From the NCBI GenBank assembly GCA_017745595.1, contig WMBV01000027.1, forward strand, positions 28,302 through 92,301: a DNA stretch of 64,000 nt, written 5' to 3'. The notes under the pieces were generated by a model that worked only from the letters and a program-made list of their open reading frames with translations, had not been told where the DNA came from and searched no databases. Below are positions 44,054-52,704 of this stretch, piece by piece. Positions within the stretch are counted from its first letter, which is position 1. Every line of letters starts with the position of its first letter. The translations under genes were made by a program, and so were the position numbers. The stretch comes from Bordetella petrii (GTDB taxonomy: Bacteria; Pseudomonadota; Gammaproteobacteria; Burkholderiales; Burkholderiaceae_B).

Positions 44054-45979
44054 TCAGGAAGACTTCCTCACTCTCAGGTACCACTCGCACAGCAGGCGGA
44101 CCTGCTTCTCGGTGTAGCCTTTCTCGACCATGCGGTCGACAAAGCTCTGGTGCTTGCTCTTGTCTTCGGCGGAAGCCTTGGCATTGAAAGAAATGACCGG
44201 CAACAGGTCTTCGGTGTTCGAGAACATTTTCTTCTCGATCACTTCGCGCAGCTTTTCGTAGCTGGTCCAGTTGGGATTGCGGCCGGCGTTGTTGGCGCGG
44301 GCGCGCAGCACGAAGTTGACGATCTCGTTGCGGAAGTCTTTGGGGTTGGCGATACCCGCCGGCTTCTCGATCTTTTCCAGTTCGTCGTTCAGGGCGCCGC
44401 GGTCGAAGCTCTCGCCGGTTTCGGGGTCGCGGAACTCTTCGTCCTGGATCCAGCAATCGGCGAACGTGACGTAGCGGTCGAAGATGTTCTGCCCGTACTC
44501 GGAATACGACTCCAGGTAGGCGGTCTGGATTTCCTTGCCGATGAATTCGGCATAGCGCGGCGCCAGATAACCCTTGATGAAGTCGAGGTAGCGGCGGCGG
44601 ATTTCTTCGGGGTAGTCTTCGCGGCCGATGCGCTGTTCCAGCACGTACATCAGGTGCACGGGGTTGGCCGCGACCTCGGTCTGGTCGTGGTTGAACACGC
44701 TGGACAGTATCTTGTACGCGAAGCGGGTGGAAACCCCCGTCATGCCTTCGTCGGTGCCGGCGTAATCTTTATATTCCTGCAACGCCTTGGCTTTGGGGTC
44801 GACATCTTTCAGCGATTCGCCGTCGTAGACCCGTAGCTTGGAATAGATGCTGGAATTCTCGGGTTCTTTCAGGCGGGTCAGAACCGAAAACTGCGCCATC
44901 ATGTCCAGCGTGCCCGGCGCGCACGGCGCCGTGGCCAGCGAGCTGTTGCGCAGCAGCTTCTTGTAGATCTCGACCTCTTCGGACACTTGCAGGCAATACG
45001 GTACCTTGACGATGTAAATGCGGTCGAGAAAGGCCTCGTTGTGCTTGTTGTTGCGGAAGGTCTGCCATTCGGATTCGTTCGAGTGCGCCAGGATCAGGCC
45101 GTTGAACGGAATGGCCGAAAAGCCTTCGGTGCCCTTGAAGTTGCCTTCCTGCGTGGCGGTAAGCAGGGGATGCAGCATCTTGATGGGCGCCTTGAACATC
45201 TCGACGAATTCCAGCAGACCCTGGTTGGCCAGGCACAGGCCGCCCGAATAGCTGTAGGCATCGGGGTCGTCTTGCGAGTGGCGGTCGAGCTTGCGGATAT
45301 CGACCTTGCCCACCAGCGACGAAATATCCTGGTTGTTTTCGTCGCCCGGCTCGGTCTTGGCGATGGCCACCTGGCGCAGCACCGAGGGATTCAGGCGCAC
45401 CACGCGGAACTGCGAGATATCGCCCTCGAATTCTTTCAGGCGCTTGACGGCCCAGGGCGACATGATGCCGCTGAGATAGCGCCGCGGAATGCCGTATTCT
45501 TTTTCGAGCGTGTCGCCGAAGCGGTCGGGATGGAACAGCCCCAGCGGCGACTCGTTCACCGGCGAGCCCTTCAGGGCATAGATGGGATAGGCCTCCATCA
45601 GGGCTTTCAGGCGTTCGGCGATGGACGATTTGCCGCCGCCCACCGGCCCCAGCAAGTACAGGATCTGCTTGCGTTCTTCCAGGCCTTGCGCGGCGTGCTT
45701 GAAGAACGCCACGATCTGGTCGATGACATCTTCCAGGCCGAAAAATTCTTTGAATGCGGGGTACCGCCGCACGATCCGGTTGGAGAACAGCCGCGACAGC
45801 CGGGGATCATTGCGGGTATCGACCAGTTCGGGATCGCCTATTGCCGCCAGCATGCGTTCCGCGGGGCTGGCATAGACCATAGGGTCTTTCCTGGCCAGAG
45901 CCAGGAAGTCCTCGAGGGACAGTTCGGTTTCCTGGTCTTTCTCGTACAGCGACTTGAAGCCTTCGACGATGTTTTGCAC
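44054..45979 (-). CDS. prkA: PrkA-family serine protein kinase (YeaG)
   Basis: A 641-residue AAA-containing protein: Walker A GPVGGGKSS near residue 120, PrkA AAA domain to about residue 380, and the C-terminal kinase-like domain to the end (LLCEWYLRVRKSS). The start is a GTG at 45979 with AGGAGG six bases upstream; the upstream ATG at 46000 would place this ribosome site inside the gene and is rejected. It is the first gene of the stress operon with yeaH and spoVR. Housekeeping genes on both sides are unrelated. Confidence 0.95.
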   Translation of the reverse strand: MQNIVEGFKSLYEKDQETELSLEDFLALARKDPMVYASPAERMLAAIGDPELVDTRNDPRLSRLFSNRIVRRYPAFKEFFGLEDVIDQIVAFFKHAAQGLEERKQILYLLGPVGGGKSSIAERLKALMEAYPIYALKGSPVNESPLGLFHPDRFGDTLEKEYGIPRRYLSGIMSPWAVKRLKEFEGDISQFRVVRLNPSVLRQVAIAKTEPGDENNQDISSLVGKVDIRKLDRHSQDDPDAYSYSGGLCLANQGLLEFVEMFKAPIKMLHPLLTATQEGNFKGTEGFSAIPFNGLILAHSNESEWQTFRNNKHNEAFLDRIYIVKVPYCLQVSEEVEIYKKLLRNSSLATAPCAPGTLDMMAQFSVLTRLKEPENSSIYSKLRVYDGESLKDVDPKAKALQEYKDYAGTDEGMTGVSTRFAYKILSSVFNHDQTEVAANPVHLMYVLEQRIGREDYPEEIRRRYLDFIKGYLAPRYAEFIGKEIQTAYLESYSEYGQNIFDRYVTFADCWIQDEEFRDPETGESFDRGALNDELEKIEKPAGIANPKDFRNEIVNFVLRARANNAGRNPNWTSYEKLREVIEKKMFSNTEDLLPVISFNAKASAEDKSKHQSFVDRMVEKGYTEKQVRLLCEWYLRVRKSS

Positions 45980-46318
45980 GGATAACCTCCTACAGCGCAT
46001 GGTCGGTTAATAAGTCCGTCATCCCATTGTGTTCCTCATTGCCCGATGTCGCTAGACTTTATGGTAATGGGATCATGCACATCATCTTGATATGTTGCTT
46101 TCGCCACACACCATAGATAGGGTTTCAGGCCTTATTAACGGTTAGGCTGCCAAGCAATGAAACAGTTCCGCGAATCAGGCAAAGATTCCTGCGAGTGCGT
46201 TTCAATGCGTAGCTCGCGCCCCGCGCTTGCCTCGTGCAGTAGCAAGCGGCGGGCCCGTCGCGCGTTGGCAGCCGACGATCGCAAGCGCTAACAACCGGCG
46301 CGGCGGCCGGTGCGCGCA
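45980..46318. promoter_or_regulatory. 339-base region upstream of prkA, no gene seen
   Basis: It lies between the end of ribE and the prkA start, both on the minus strand. The half next to prkA is AT-rich and contains ATCCCATT at 46020 and its complement AATGGGAT about 45 bases away. The half next to ribE is GC-rich. The prkA promoter should be here. I found no convincing sigma-54 GG-N10-GC site and no terminator with a T-run for ribE. Confidence 0.35.
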
Positions 46319-46936
46319 CTAGCGCTGCGGCAGCGTCATCATGCGTTCGACATAACGCGCGATGGTGTCGACTTCGAGATTGACGCGGTCGCCGGGCCGC
46401 ACGTTGCGCAGCGTGGTCACGGCCTGGGTGTGCGGAATGATGTTGATACTGATGTCGCAACCGTCGGCCACATCGGTGACGCGATTGACGGTCAGGCTGA
46501 TGCCGTTGACGGTGATCGAGCCCTTGTACGCTAGGAAACGCGCCAGGTGCGCGGGCACGCGGATGGCGAGCTCGCGCGATTCGCCCACGCTGTCGAAGCG
46601 CAACACCGTGCCCAGCCCATCGACGTGGCCGGACACGAGGTGGCCTCCGATCTGGTCGCCCACGCGCAGGGATTTTTCAAGATTGACTTCGCCTTCGTGG
46701 TCCAGCCCCACCGTCAGGTTCAGGCTTTCGCGCGACACATCGACCTGGAAGCGCCGGCCATCGAGCGCGATGACGGTCATGCACGCGCCTTGCACGGCGA
46801 TGGAATCGCCGATGCCGACATCGGCCAGGTCCAGTCCGCCCGCGTCGATGTCCAGGCGCACGCCGCCCTGTTCGGTGTCGGTCAAGGGGTCCAGGCGAAC
46901 AATGCGGCCCACCGCCGCTACCAGGCCAGTAAACAT
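46319..46936 (-). CDS. ribE: Riboflavin synthase alpha subunit
   Basis: A 205-residue enzyme that dismutates two 6,7-dimethyl-8-ribityllumazine molecules to riboflavin plus a pyrimidinedione. Canonical N-terminus FTGLV; two lumazine-binding repeats, each with a GDSIAVQGACMTV or KGSITVNGISLTV block, plus SGHVDG. It is read after ribD with a 28-base gap. Also called ribC in some annotations. No FMN riboswitch is seen upstream. Confidence 0.95.
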   Translation of the reverse strand: MFTGLVAAVGRIVRLDPLTDTEQGGVRLDIDAGGLDLADVGIGDSIAVQGACMTVIALDGRRFQVDVSRESLNLTVGLDHEGEVNLEKSLRVGDQIGGHLVSGHVDGLGTVLRFDSVGESRELAIRVPAHLARFLAYKGSITVNGISLTVNRVTDVADGCDISINIIPHTQAVTTLRNVRPGDRVNLEVDTIARYVERMMTLPQR

Positions 46937-46964
46937 GAATCGGATCTCCGTAATGTGAAGAATG

Positions 46965-48107
46965 TCAGCGGCAGATGGCCGCGCGCTGCAGCGCCTGCCA
47001 GCGCGCGGGATCGCGCACGCGCAGGCGCAGGTCGGCGCCAAGGCGCGCGACATCGGTAAACTCGAACCGCCGCGCGCCATCCAGGTGCTCGATCAGCGGC
47101 AGCCGCAACATGGCGGCGGCATCGCCCAGCAACACCGGCGCCAGATACACCACCAGTTCGTCGACGCATCCCGCCGACATCAGCGCCCCGCCCAGGCCGG
47201 CGCCGGCCTCGACGTGCACTTCATTGAATTCGTGCTCGCCCAGCCATCGCATCATGGCCGGAAGATCGACGCGGTCGGTGTCGCGCTGGGGCAAGGCCAC
47301 CACGCGCACATTGCGCCGCGCCAGGCGGTCGGCCTTGGCCGGGTCGGGCCGCGCCGTGAAAACAATGACCTCGGTGCCATCGAACAGGCGCGCGTCTTCC
47401 GGAATGGCAAAGCGCCCGTCCACCACGGCCTTGCGGGGCGCGCGCGGGGTGGCGATGGCGCGCACGTTCAGGCGCGGGTCGTCTTTCAGCACCGTACCCA
47501 TGCCGGTCAGCACCACGCAGCTGCGGGCGCGCCAGGCATGGCCGTCGGCGCGGGCCGCCTCGCCGGTGATCCATTGCGATACGCCGTTGTGCAGCGCACT
47601 GCGGCCGTCCAGCGAGGCCGCCATTTTCACCCAGGCCCAGGGCGTGCCGCGGCTCATGCGGGCAACGAAACCGGCGTTGATCTCCAGCGCCTCGTCGCGG
47701 CAGATATCGGTGGTGACGGCGATGCCGGCCGCGCGCAGGCGCGCCAGGCCGCGGCCGCCCACCCGCGGATTGGGATCGCCCATGGCCACCACCACCCGCG
47801 CCGGGCGCGCCGCCACGACGGCATCGGCGCACGGCGGCGTGCGGCCATGATGGCTGCAGGGTTCCAGGGTGACATACAGCGTGGCGCCCTGCACCGATTC
47901 GCCGCGCGCGGCGGCATCGCGCAGGGCGCGGATTTCGGCGTGCGGCCCGCCGGGGGGCTGCGTGGCGCCCTCGCCCAGCACCTGGCCGTCGCGCACGATC
48001 ACACACCCCACGCGCGGATTGGGCGTGGTGGTGTGGATGACGCTGCGCGCCAGCGCCAGGGCGCGGCGCATCCAGATCAGGTCGTCGGGGTCGGCAAGGG
48101 AAGTCAC
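46965..48107 (-). CDS. ribD: Bifunctional riboflavin deaminase/reductase
   Basis: A 380-residue enzyme with an N-terminal pyrimidine deaminase domain (zinc ligands in GGPHAEIRAL at residues 53-62 and PCSHHGRTPPC at 83-93) and a C-terminal 5-amino-6-ribosylamino-uracil reductase domain (residues about 150-375, KMAASLDGRSAL). These are steps 2 and 3 of riboflavin synthesis. The start is a GTG before TSLADPDD; no ATG occurs before residue 13. It sits between nrdR and ribE, with REP-like units ahead of it. Confidence 0.94.
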   Translation of the reverse strand: MTSLADPDDLIWMRRALALARSVIHTTTPNPRVGCVIVRDGQVLGEGATQPPGGPHAEIRALRDAAARGESVQGATLYVTLEPCSHHGRTPPCADAVVAARPARVVVAMGDPNPRVGGRGLARLRAAGIAVTTDICRDEALEINAGFVARMSRGTPWAWVKMAASLDGRSALHNGVSQWITGEAARADGHAWRARSCVVLTGMGTVLKDDPRLNVRAIATPRAPRKAVVDGRFAIPEDARLFDGTEVIVFTARPDPAKADRLARRNVRVVALPQRDTDRVDLPAMMRWLGEHEFNEVHVEAGAGLGGALMSAGCVDELVVYLAPVLLGDAAAMLRLPLIEHLDGARRFEFTDVARLGADLRLRVRDPARWQALQRAAICR

Positions 48108-48157
48108 GCCTGCGATTGTATGCTGGCGAGAGGCCCCGAGCAGGTACCGGTCTGGCC

Positions 48158-48280
48158 AGGTGCCAGGCCAGGTGTCAGGCACCTGCAGGTCAGGCGTCAG
48201 GCTCCGCAGGTGCCTGACACCGTACGACAGAGACGGTGCCGGCTCACTTCGGTGTCAGTTCACTGCGGAGCCTGACACCC
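48158..48280. repeat. REP-like palindrome cluster 6, type B (between ribD and nrdR)
   Basis: Type-B units only. The best hairpin is GTCAGGC at 48196-48202 with GCCTGAC at 48212-48218; degenerate half sites precede it from 48158, and a further unit with GGTGTCAG...CTGACACC lies at 48250-48280, 20 bases from the nrdR stop. It interrupts what would otherwise be a close nrdR-ribD transcript. Confidence 0.82.
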
Positions 48281-48299
48281 GGGGGTCTGGGAAAACCCG

Positions 48300-48776
48300 C
48301 TATTTGCGCAGTTTGCCGGGCAGCATGGGCCCCTGCATTTCGCGGATGGCCTCGACGAATTCGCCGATGTCTTCGAAGTTCTTGTACACCGAGGCAAAGC
48401 GCACGTAGGCGACCTTGTCGAGTTTTTTCAGCTCGGCCATGACCAGTTCGCCGATGCGTTCGGTGGACACTTCGCGCTGGCCGCTGGCCAGCAGGGTTTC
48501 TTCGATGCGGGCCACCACGTTGTCGACTTGTTCGGTGCTGACGGGCCGCTTGCGCAGGGCCAGCGACAGGCTGGCGCGCAATTTGGCGGTGTCGTAGTCG
48601 CTGCGGCTGCCGTTGCGCTTGACGACCGAGGGCATGGCCAGCTCGATGCGTTCGTAGGTGGTGAAGCGCTTGTCACAGGACAGGCAGCGGCGGCGCCGGC
48701 GGATGGTATCGCCCTCTTCGGACACCCGGCTGTCTACCACTTGCGTGTCGGCGTTGCCGCAGAATGGGCATTTCAT
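48300..48776 (-). CDS. nrdR: Transcriptional repressor NrdR
   Basis: The 158-residue repressor of ribonucleotide reductase genes. A zinc ribbon is formed by Cys3, Cys6, Cys31 and Cys34 (CPFC and CLSC), followed by an ATP-cone domain ([29 protein letters not shown]). It senses ATP/dATP. Located 117 bases after glyA on the same strand, a common order in beta-proteobacteria. No NrdR box is obvious at its own start. Confidence 0.97.
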   Translation of the reverse strand: MKCPFCGNADTQVVDSRVSEEGDTIRRRRRCLSCDKRFTTYERIELAMPSVVKRNGSRSDYDTAKLRASLSLALRKRPVSTEQVDNVVARIEETLLASGQREVSTERIGELVMAELKKLDKVAYVRFASVYKNFEDIGEFVEAIREMQGPMLPGKLRK

Positions 48777-48893
48777 GTTGCCGGCCCCCAGTCCAATAAT
48801 TTGGCGTATTGTAATGACGCCGGCCCGCGACGCGGAGCCAGCGTGGGGAAAATACGCCAGGCGGCGGCGCAGGGCCGCCGCGCGGGGCGCTTG

Positions 48894-50141
48894 TCAGCCG
48901 CCGTAGACGGGCAGGCGGGCCGTCAGTTCGTCGACGCGCGCGCGTACCGCCGCGATGTTGGCTTCGTCGCGCGGGTTGTCGAGCACGTCGGCGATCAGGT
49001 TGGCGGTAAGCTCGGCCTCGGCTTCTTTGAAGCCGCGGGTGGTCATGGCCGGGGTGCCCAGGCGAATGCCGCTGGTCACGAAAGGCTTTTCCGGATCGTT
49101 GGGAATGGCGTTCTTGTTGACGGTGATGTGCGCCTGGCCCAGCACGGCCTCGGCCTCTTTGCCGGTAATGCCCTTGGGACGCAGGTCGACCAGCATGACG
49201 TGGCTTTCGGTGCGGCCGGACACGATGCGCAGGCCGCGCTTGACCAGGGTCTCGGCCAGCACCTTGGCGTTCTTGGCCACTTGCTGGGCATACTGCTGGA
49301 ACTCGGGCGACAGCGCTTCCTGGAAGGCCACGGCCTTGGCGGCGATGACGTGCATCAGCGGGCCGCCCTGGATGCCGGGGAAAATGGCCGAATTGATGAT
49401 TTTTTCGTATTCGGCCTTCATCATGATGACGCCGCCGCGCGGGCCGCGCAGCGACTTGTGCGTGGTGGACGTGACGAAGTCGGCGTGCGGCACCGGATTG
49501 GGGTAGGCGCCGCCGGCCACCAGGCCCGCGTAGTGGGCGATGTCGACCATCAGCAGCGCGCCGTTGTCGTGGGCGATGCGGGCCAGGCGCTCGAAGTCGA
49601 TGTGCAGGGCATAGGCCGAGGCGCCGGCCACGATGAGCTTGGGCTTGTGTTCTTTGGCCAGTTGTTCGACCTGGGCGTAGTCGAGCACTTCGTTGGCGTC
49701 CAGGCCATACGAAATGAAGTTGTACAGCTTGCCCGAGGCATTGACCGACGCGCCGTGGGTCAGGTGGCCGCCTTCGGCCAGGCTCATGCCCAGCACGGTG
49801 TCGCCCGGCTTCAGCACGGCCATGTACACGCCCTGGTTGGCCTGCGAGCCCGAATTGGGCTGCACGTTGGCGGCTTCGGCGCCGAACAGTTTCTTCAGGC
49901 GGTCGATGGCCAGCTGTTCGACCACGTCGACGTATTCGCAACCCCCGTAGTAGCGCTTGCCCGGGTAGCCTTCGGCGTATTTGTTGGTCAACTGCGTGCC
50001 CTGGGCCTGCATGACGGCCGGGCTGGCGTAGTTTTCGGAGGCGATCAGCTCGATGTGCTGTTCCTGGCGGGTGTCTTCTTTCTGGATGGCGGCCCAGACG
50101 TCGGGGTCTACCTGGGACAGCGTAAGTTTGCGGTCGAACAT
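48894..50141 (-). CDS. glyA: Serine hydroxymethyltransferase
   Basis: A 415-residue PLP enzyme that interconverts serine and glycine with tetrahydrofolate, the main source of one-carbon units. The PLP lysine is Lys229 in [14 protein letters not shown], and [11 protein letters not shown] binds the phosphate. The ATG is preceded by CAGGAA. It leads the glyA-nrdR-ribD-ribE block. The genomic order suggests read-through, but REP-like units separate nrdR from ribD. Confidence 0.97.
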   Translation of the reverse strand: MFDRKLTLSQVDPDVWAAIQKEDTRQEQHIELIASENYASPAVMQAQGTQLTNKYAEGYPGKRYYGGCEYVDVVEQLAIDRLKKLFGAEAANVQPNSGSQANQGVYMAVLKPGDTVLGMSLAEGGHLTHGASVNASGKLYNFISYGLDANEVLDYAQVEQLAKEHKPKLIVAGASAYALHIDFERLARIAHDNGALLMVDIAHYAGLVAGGAYPNPVPHADFVTSTTHKSLRGPRGGVIMMKAEYEKIINSAIFPGIQGGPLMHVIAAKAVAFQEALSPEFQQYAQQVAKNAKVLAETLVKRGLRIVSGRTESHVMLVDLRPKGITGKEAEAVLGQAHITVNKNAIPNDPEKPFVTSGIRLGTPAMTTRGFKEAEAELTANLIADVLDNPRDEANIAAVRARVDELTARLPVYGG

Positions 50142-50355
50142 GGGGGGTTCCTGGAGCGTGAAAAGAAAAAGCCGGGATGGGGAATGGGCATTAGTTTACC
50201 GCGCCGGCCCCGCCGCTCCGGGCCCCGCCCGCCGAAAAATGCGGGTAAAACGCCGCCCCGCCCGCCCAAAATGCCGCTAACCGCGCCTAACCCCCGGCCG
50301 GGCTCAAGTCAGGTTGAAAAAGGCTCATGCAAGGGGATGCGGGTGGGCCGAAGGC
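50142..50355. promoter_or_regulatory. Upstream region of glyA without a gene
   Basis: Together with the REP-like cluster beyond it this is a 375-base gap. The part near glyA should contain its promoter on the minus strand. Several C-rich runs (CCGCCCCGCCC, CCGGCCCCGCC) are visible, but no clear -10/-35 pair or riboswitch. Confidence 0.3.
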
Positions 50356-50480
50356 AGGTGTATGACTCGGGCGCAGGCAGTGCAGCAGGTGTCTGACTCC
50401 CGCAGGGTGTCAGACACCGAAGCTCGGCAAGCGTGGCCTCAATAGCACGGTGTCTGACACCCTGCGGGAGTCAGACACCT
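50356..50480. repeat. REP-like palindrome cluster 7 (between glyA and ybhB-type gene)
   Basis: The cleanest pair in the window. A half unit at 50356-50370, full unit at 50387-50419 and its near-exact inverted copy at 50448-50480, with a 28-base centre. The last unit ends 37 bases from the stop of the downstream gene. Confidence 0.92.
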
Positions 50481-50516
50481 GGCGGCTAGCCGGCCAGCCG
50501 GCCACGCCGCGCGGGT

Positions 50517-51170
50517 TCAGGCCGAGGTGTCGCCGATCTGCTTGGGGGCCAGTTCGGGGTTCAGGGTGTACACGCCAGTCAGGCTGGCCTGGGCCAGCAC
50601 ATGGCCCTGCATGGCCTTCAGCACGTCGTTGCCGCCGAAATTGCCCTGGACGTCGAGCTTGGCGACATCGAGCGCGTACAGGGTGAACACGTAGCGGTGC
50701 GGCAGGGCGTCGTTCCAGGGCGGGCACGGGCCGTCGTAGCCGAAGTAGTCGCCGTTCATGTCGCGGTCGGCGGCGAACCACGAGGTGTAATCGTTGACGC
50801 CCTGGCGCGCGTCGCCGGGGGCCAGCGGCCCGCCCTTGCCGCGCGGCGTGATGCCGCTGGAAAAATCGCCTTCTTCGATCTCGCGCTTGTCGGCGGCCAG
50901 ATCGATGAGCACCCAATGGAAGAAGTCGACGCGCGGCAGGTCGGCCGGCACGCTGCGCCCTTCCTGGTTGACGTCGTCGGGCTTGGACGGAACGTCGGGA
51001 TCGTGGCAGATGAGGGCGAAAGAGCGGGTGCCCTCGGGCACGTCGTCCCAGGAAAACTGCGGATTGAAGTTGTCCGCGAGTGCGACGTGCGACTGCGGGT
51101 CGATCTTGCCGAAAGCGTAGCGATCGGGAATCGACTCGTTATCGGAAAAAGACAGACTCGAGAGTTTCAT
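50517..51170 (-). CDS. YbhB/YbcL-family (Raf-kinase-inhibitor-like) protein
   Basis: A 217-residue PEBP-fold protein. Conserved anion-pocket blocks: ALICHDPDVPSKPDDV, FFHWVLIDL, GKGGPLAPGD and FGYDGPCPPWNDALPHRYVFTLYAL. It has no signal peptide, so it is cytoplasmic. The function of bacterial members is unclear; ligands are proposed for related proteins only. It begins 30 bases after tyrS on the same strand and could be co-transcribed with it. Confidence 0.9.
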   Translation of the reverse strand: MKLSSLSFSDNESIPDRYAFGKIDPQSHVALADNFNPQFSWDDVPEGTRSFALICHDPDVPSKPDDVNQEGRSVPADLPRVDFFHWVLIDLAADKREIEEGDFSSGITPRGKGGPLAPGDARQGVNDYTSWFAADRDMNGDYFGYDGPCPPWNDALPHRYVFTLYALDVAKLDVQGNFGGNDVLKAMQGHVLAQASLTGVYTLNPELAPKQIGDTSA

Positions 51171-51200
51171 GTCGTGCTCCTGCGAAACCGTAGGCGCTTC

Positions 51201-52430
51201 CTACCCTGCCAAGTTAACACGAGCAAACTTGCGCTTGCCCACCTGCAGCACATAAGTGCCAGCCTGTAATTGCAACGATTTGTCTTCGACGCGATCGCCA
51301 TTGACGCGCACGCCGCCTTGCTCGACGTTGCGCTGGGCCTCGGCGCCGGACGCCACCAGCCCGGCCTCGCGCAACACCTTCAGGATACCCAAGGGCGCGC
51401 CGGCCACATTGATTTCAGGCATGTCGTCGGGAATGGCGCCGTCGCGGAAGCGCGCCTGGAAGGCCGCCAGCGCCGCCTCGGCCGCCTGGGCCGAGTGAAA
51501 GCGCGCCACGATTTCCTGCGCCAGCGCCACCTTGGCGTCGCGCGGGTTGGCGCCGGCTTCGATGCCGGCCTTCAGGGCGGCGATGTCGTCGAGCGTGCGG
51601 AACGACAGCAGCTCGAAATAACGCCACATCAGGGTGTCGGAGATCGACATCAGCTTGCCGAACATCGAGTCGGGGCTTTCGGAAATGCCGATGTAGTTGC
51701 CCTTGGACTTGGACATTTTTTCGACGCCGTCGGTGCCTTCGAGCAGCGGCATGGTCAGCACGCATTGCGGCGCCTGGCCGTATTCTTTTTGCAGTTCGCG
51801 CCCGACCAGCAGATTGAATTTCTGGTCGGTGCCGCCCAGTTCCAGGTCGGACTTCAGGGCCACCGAATCGTAGCCTTGCATCAACGGGTACAGGAACTCG
51901 TGCACGGCAATGGGCACGCCGCCCTTGAAGCGCTTGGTGAAGTCTTCGCGTTCCATCATGCGCGCCACGGTATAGCGCGAAGCCAGCTGGATGAGCCCGC
52001 GCGCGCCCAGGGGGTCGCTCCATTCGGAGTTGTAGCGGATTTCGGTGCGGGCCGGGTCCAGCACCAGGCTGGCCTGGGCGTAGTAGGTTTTGGCGTTGGC
52101 CTCGATCTGCTCGCGCGTGAGCGGCGGGCGGGTGGAATTGCGGCCGCTGGGATCGCCGATCATCGAGGTGAAGTCGCCGATGAGGAAAATGACGTTGTGC
52201 CCCAGGTCTTGCAGCTGGCGCATTTTGTTCAGCACCACCGTATGGCCCAGGTGGATGTCGGGCGCGGTGGGATCCAGCCCCAGCTTGATGCGCAGCGGCA
52301 CGCCGGTGGCGCGGCTGTTCGCCAGCTTGCGGGCGAACTCGGCTTCGACCAGCAGTTCGTCGCAACCGCGCTTGGCAACGCGCAGATCGGCTTCGACTTC
52401 AGGAGTAAGAGGGGCTTCGGATTGGGACAT
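51201..52430 (-). CDS. tyrS: Tyrosyl-tRNA synthetase
   Basis: A 409-residue class Ic synthetase with an HLGH version of HIGH at residues 60-63, KMSKS at 238-242, and a C-terminal S4-like RNA-binding domain (residues about 345-405, [18 protein letters not shown]). It charges tRNA-Tyr. The frame extends upstream, but the ATG before SQSEAPLTP is preferred because the extension has no conserved residues. Divergent from an M23 peptidase. Confidence 0.96.
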   Translation of the reverse strand: MSQSEAPLTPEVEADLRVAKRGCDELLVEAEFARKLANSRATGVPLRIKLGLDPTAPDIHLGHTVVLNKMRQLQDLGHNVIFLIGDFTSMIGDPSGRNSTRPPLTREQIEANAKTYYAQASLVLDPARTEIRYNSEWSDPLGARGLIQLASRYTVARMMEREDFTKRFKGGVPIAVHEFLYPLMQGYDSVALKSDLELGGTDQKFNLLVGRELQKEYGQAPQCVLTMPLLEGTDGVEKMSKSKGNYIGISESPDSMFGKLMSISDTLMWRYFELLSFRTLDDIAALKAGIEAGANPRDAKVALAQEIVARFHSAQAAEAALAAFQARFRDGAIPDDMPEINVAGAPLGILKVLREAGLVASGAEAQRNVEQGGVRVNGDRVEDKSLQLQAGTYVLQVGKRKFARVNLAG

Positions 52431-52543
52431 GTCAGGGTGCAACGGGACGGGACAACGCAAAAAAGGTGTAAAAACTGCCAGAAACTGCCGAAAATCGGTC
52501 GAAAATTCTAGCCGAATCAGCTAGGATACGGCCCTAATCATAC

Positions 52544-52566
52544 GCAACTGTTGCCGTTACAGTTGC
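52544..52566. promoter_or_regulatory. Hairpin in the tyrS / M23 peptidase divergent region
   Basis: A 7-base stem GCAACTG / CAGTTGC with a 9-base loop in the 274-base intergenic region. The rest of the region shows no gene. It could be an operator or a 5' leader hairpin for either gene; nothing distinguishes these. Confidence 0.3.
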
Positions 52567-52704
52567 TGCCCCGGCTAAACACCCGTTGTTCACAAGATGC
52601 GTCGCTGACGCGAGCCTGCCGCGTGCCGCCATGCACGTCAAGGCATAGTTGCATCCGGCGCCAGCATCTGGAGACGACTCCGCCATCATGAAAGGTTTTG
52701 CACG

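Noticed and set aside
45980..46000. ATG at 46000 as the prkA start
   Set aside because: It lies upstream of the AGGAGG that serves the GTG at 45979.
48108..48299. FMN riboswitch upstream of ribD/ribE
   Set aside because: The conserved RFN core segments are not seen; the region is occupied by REP-like units.
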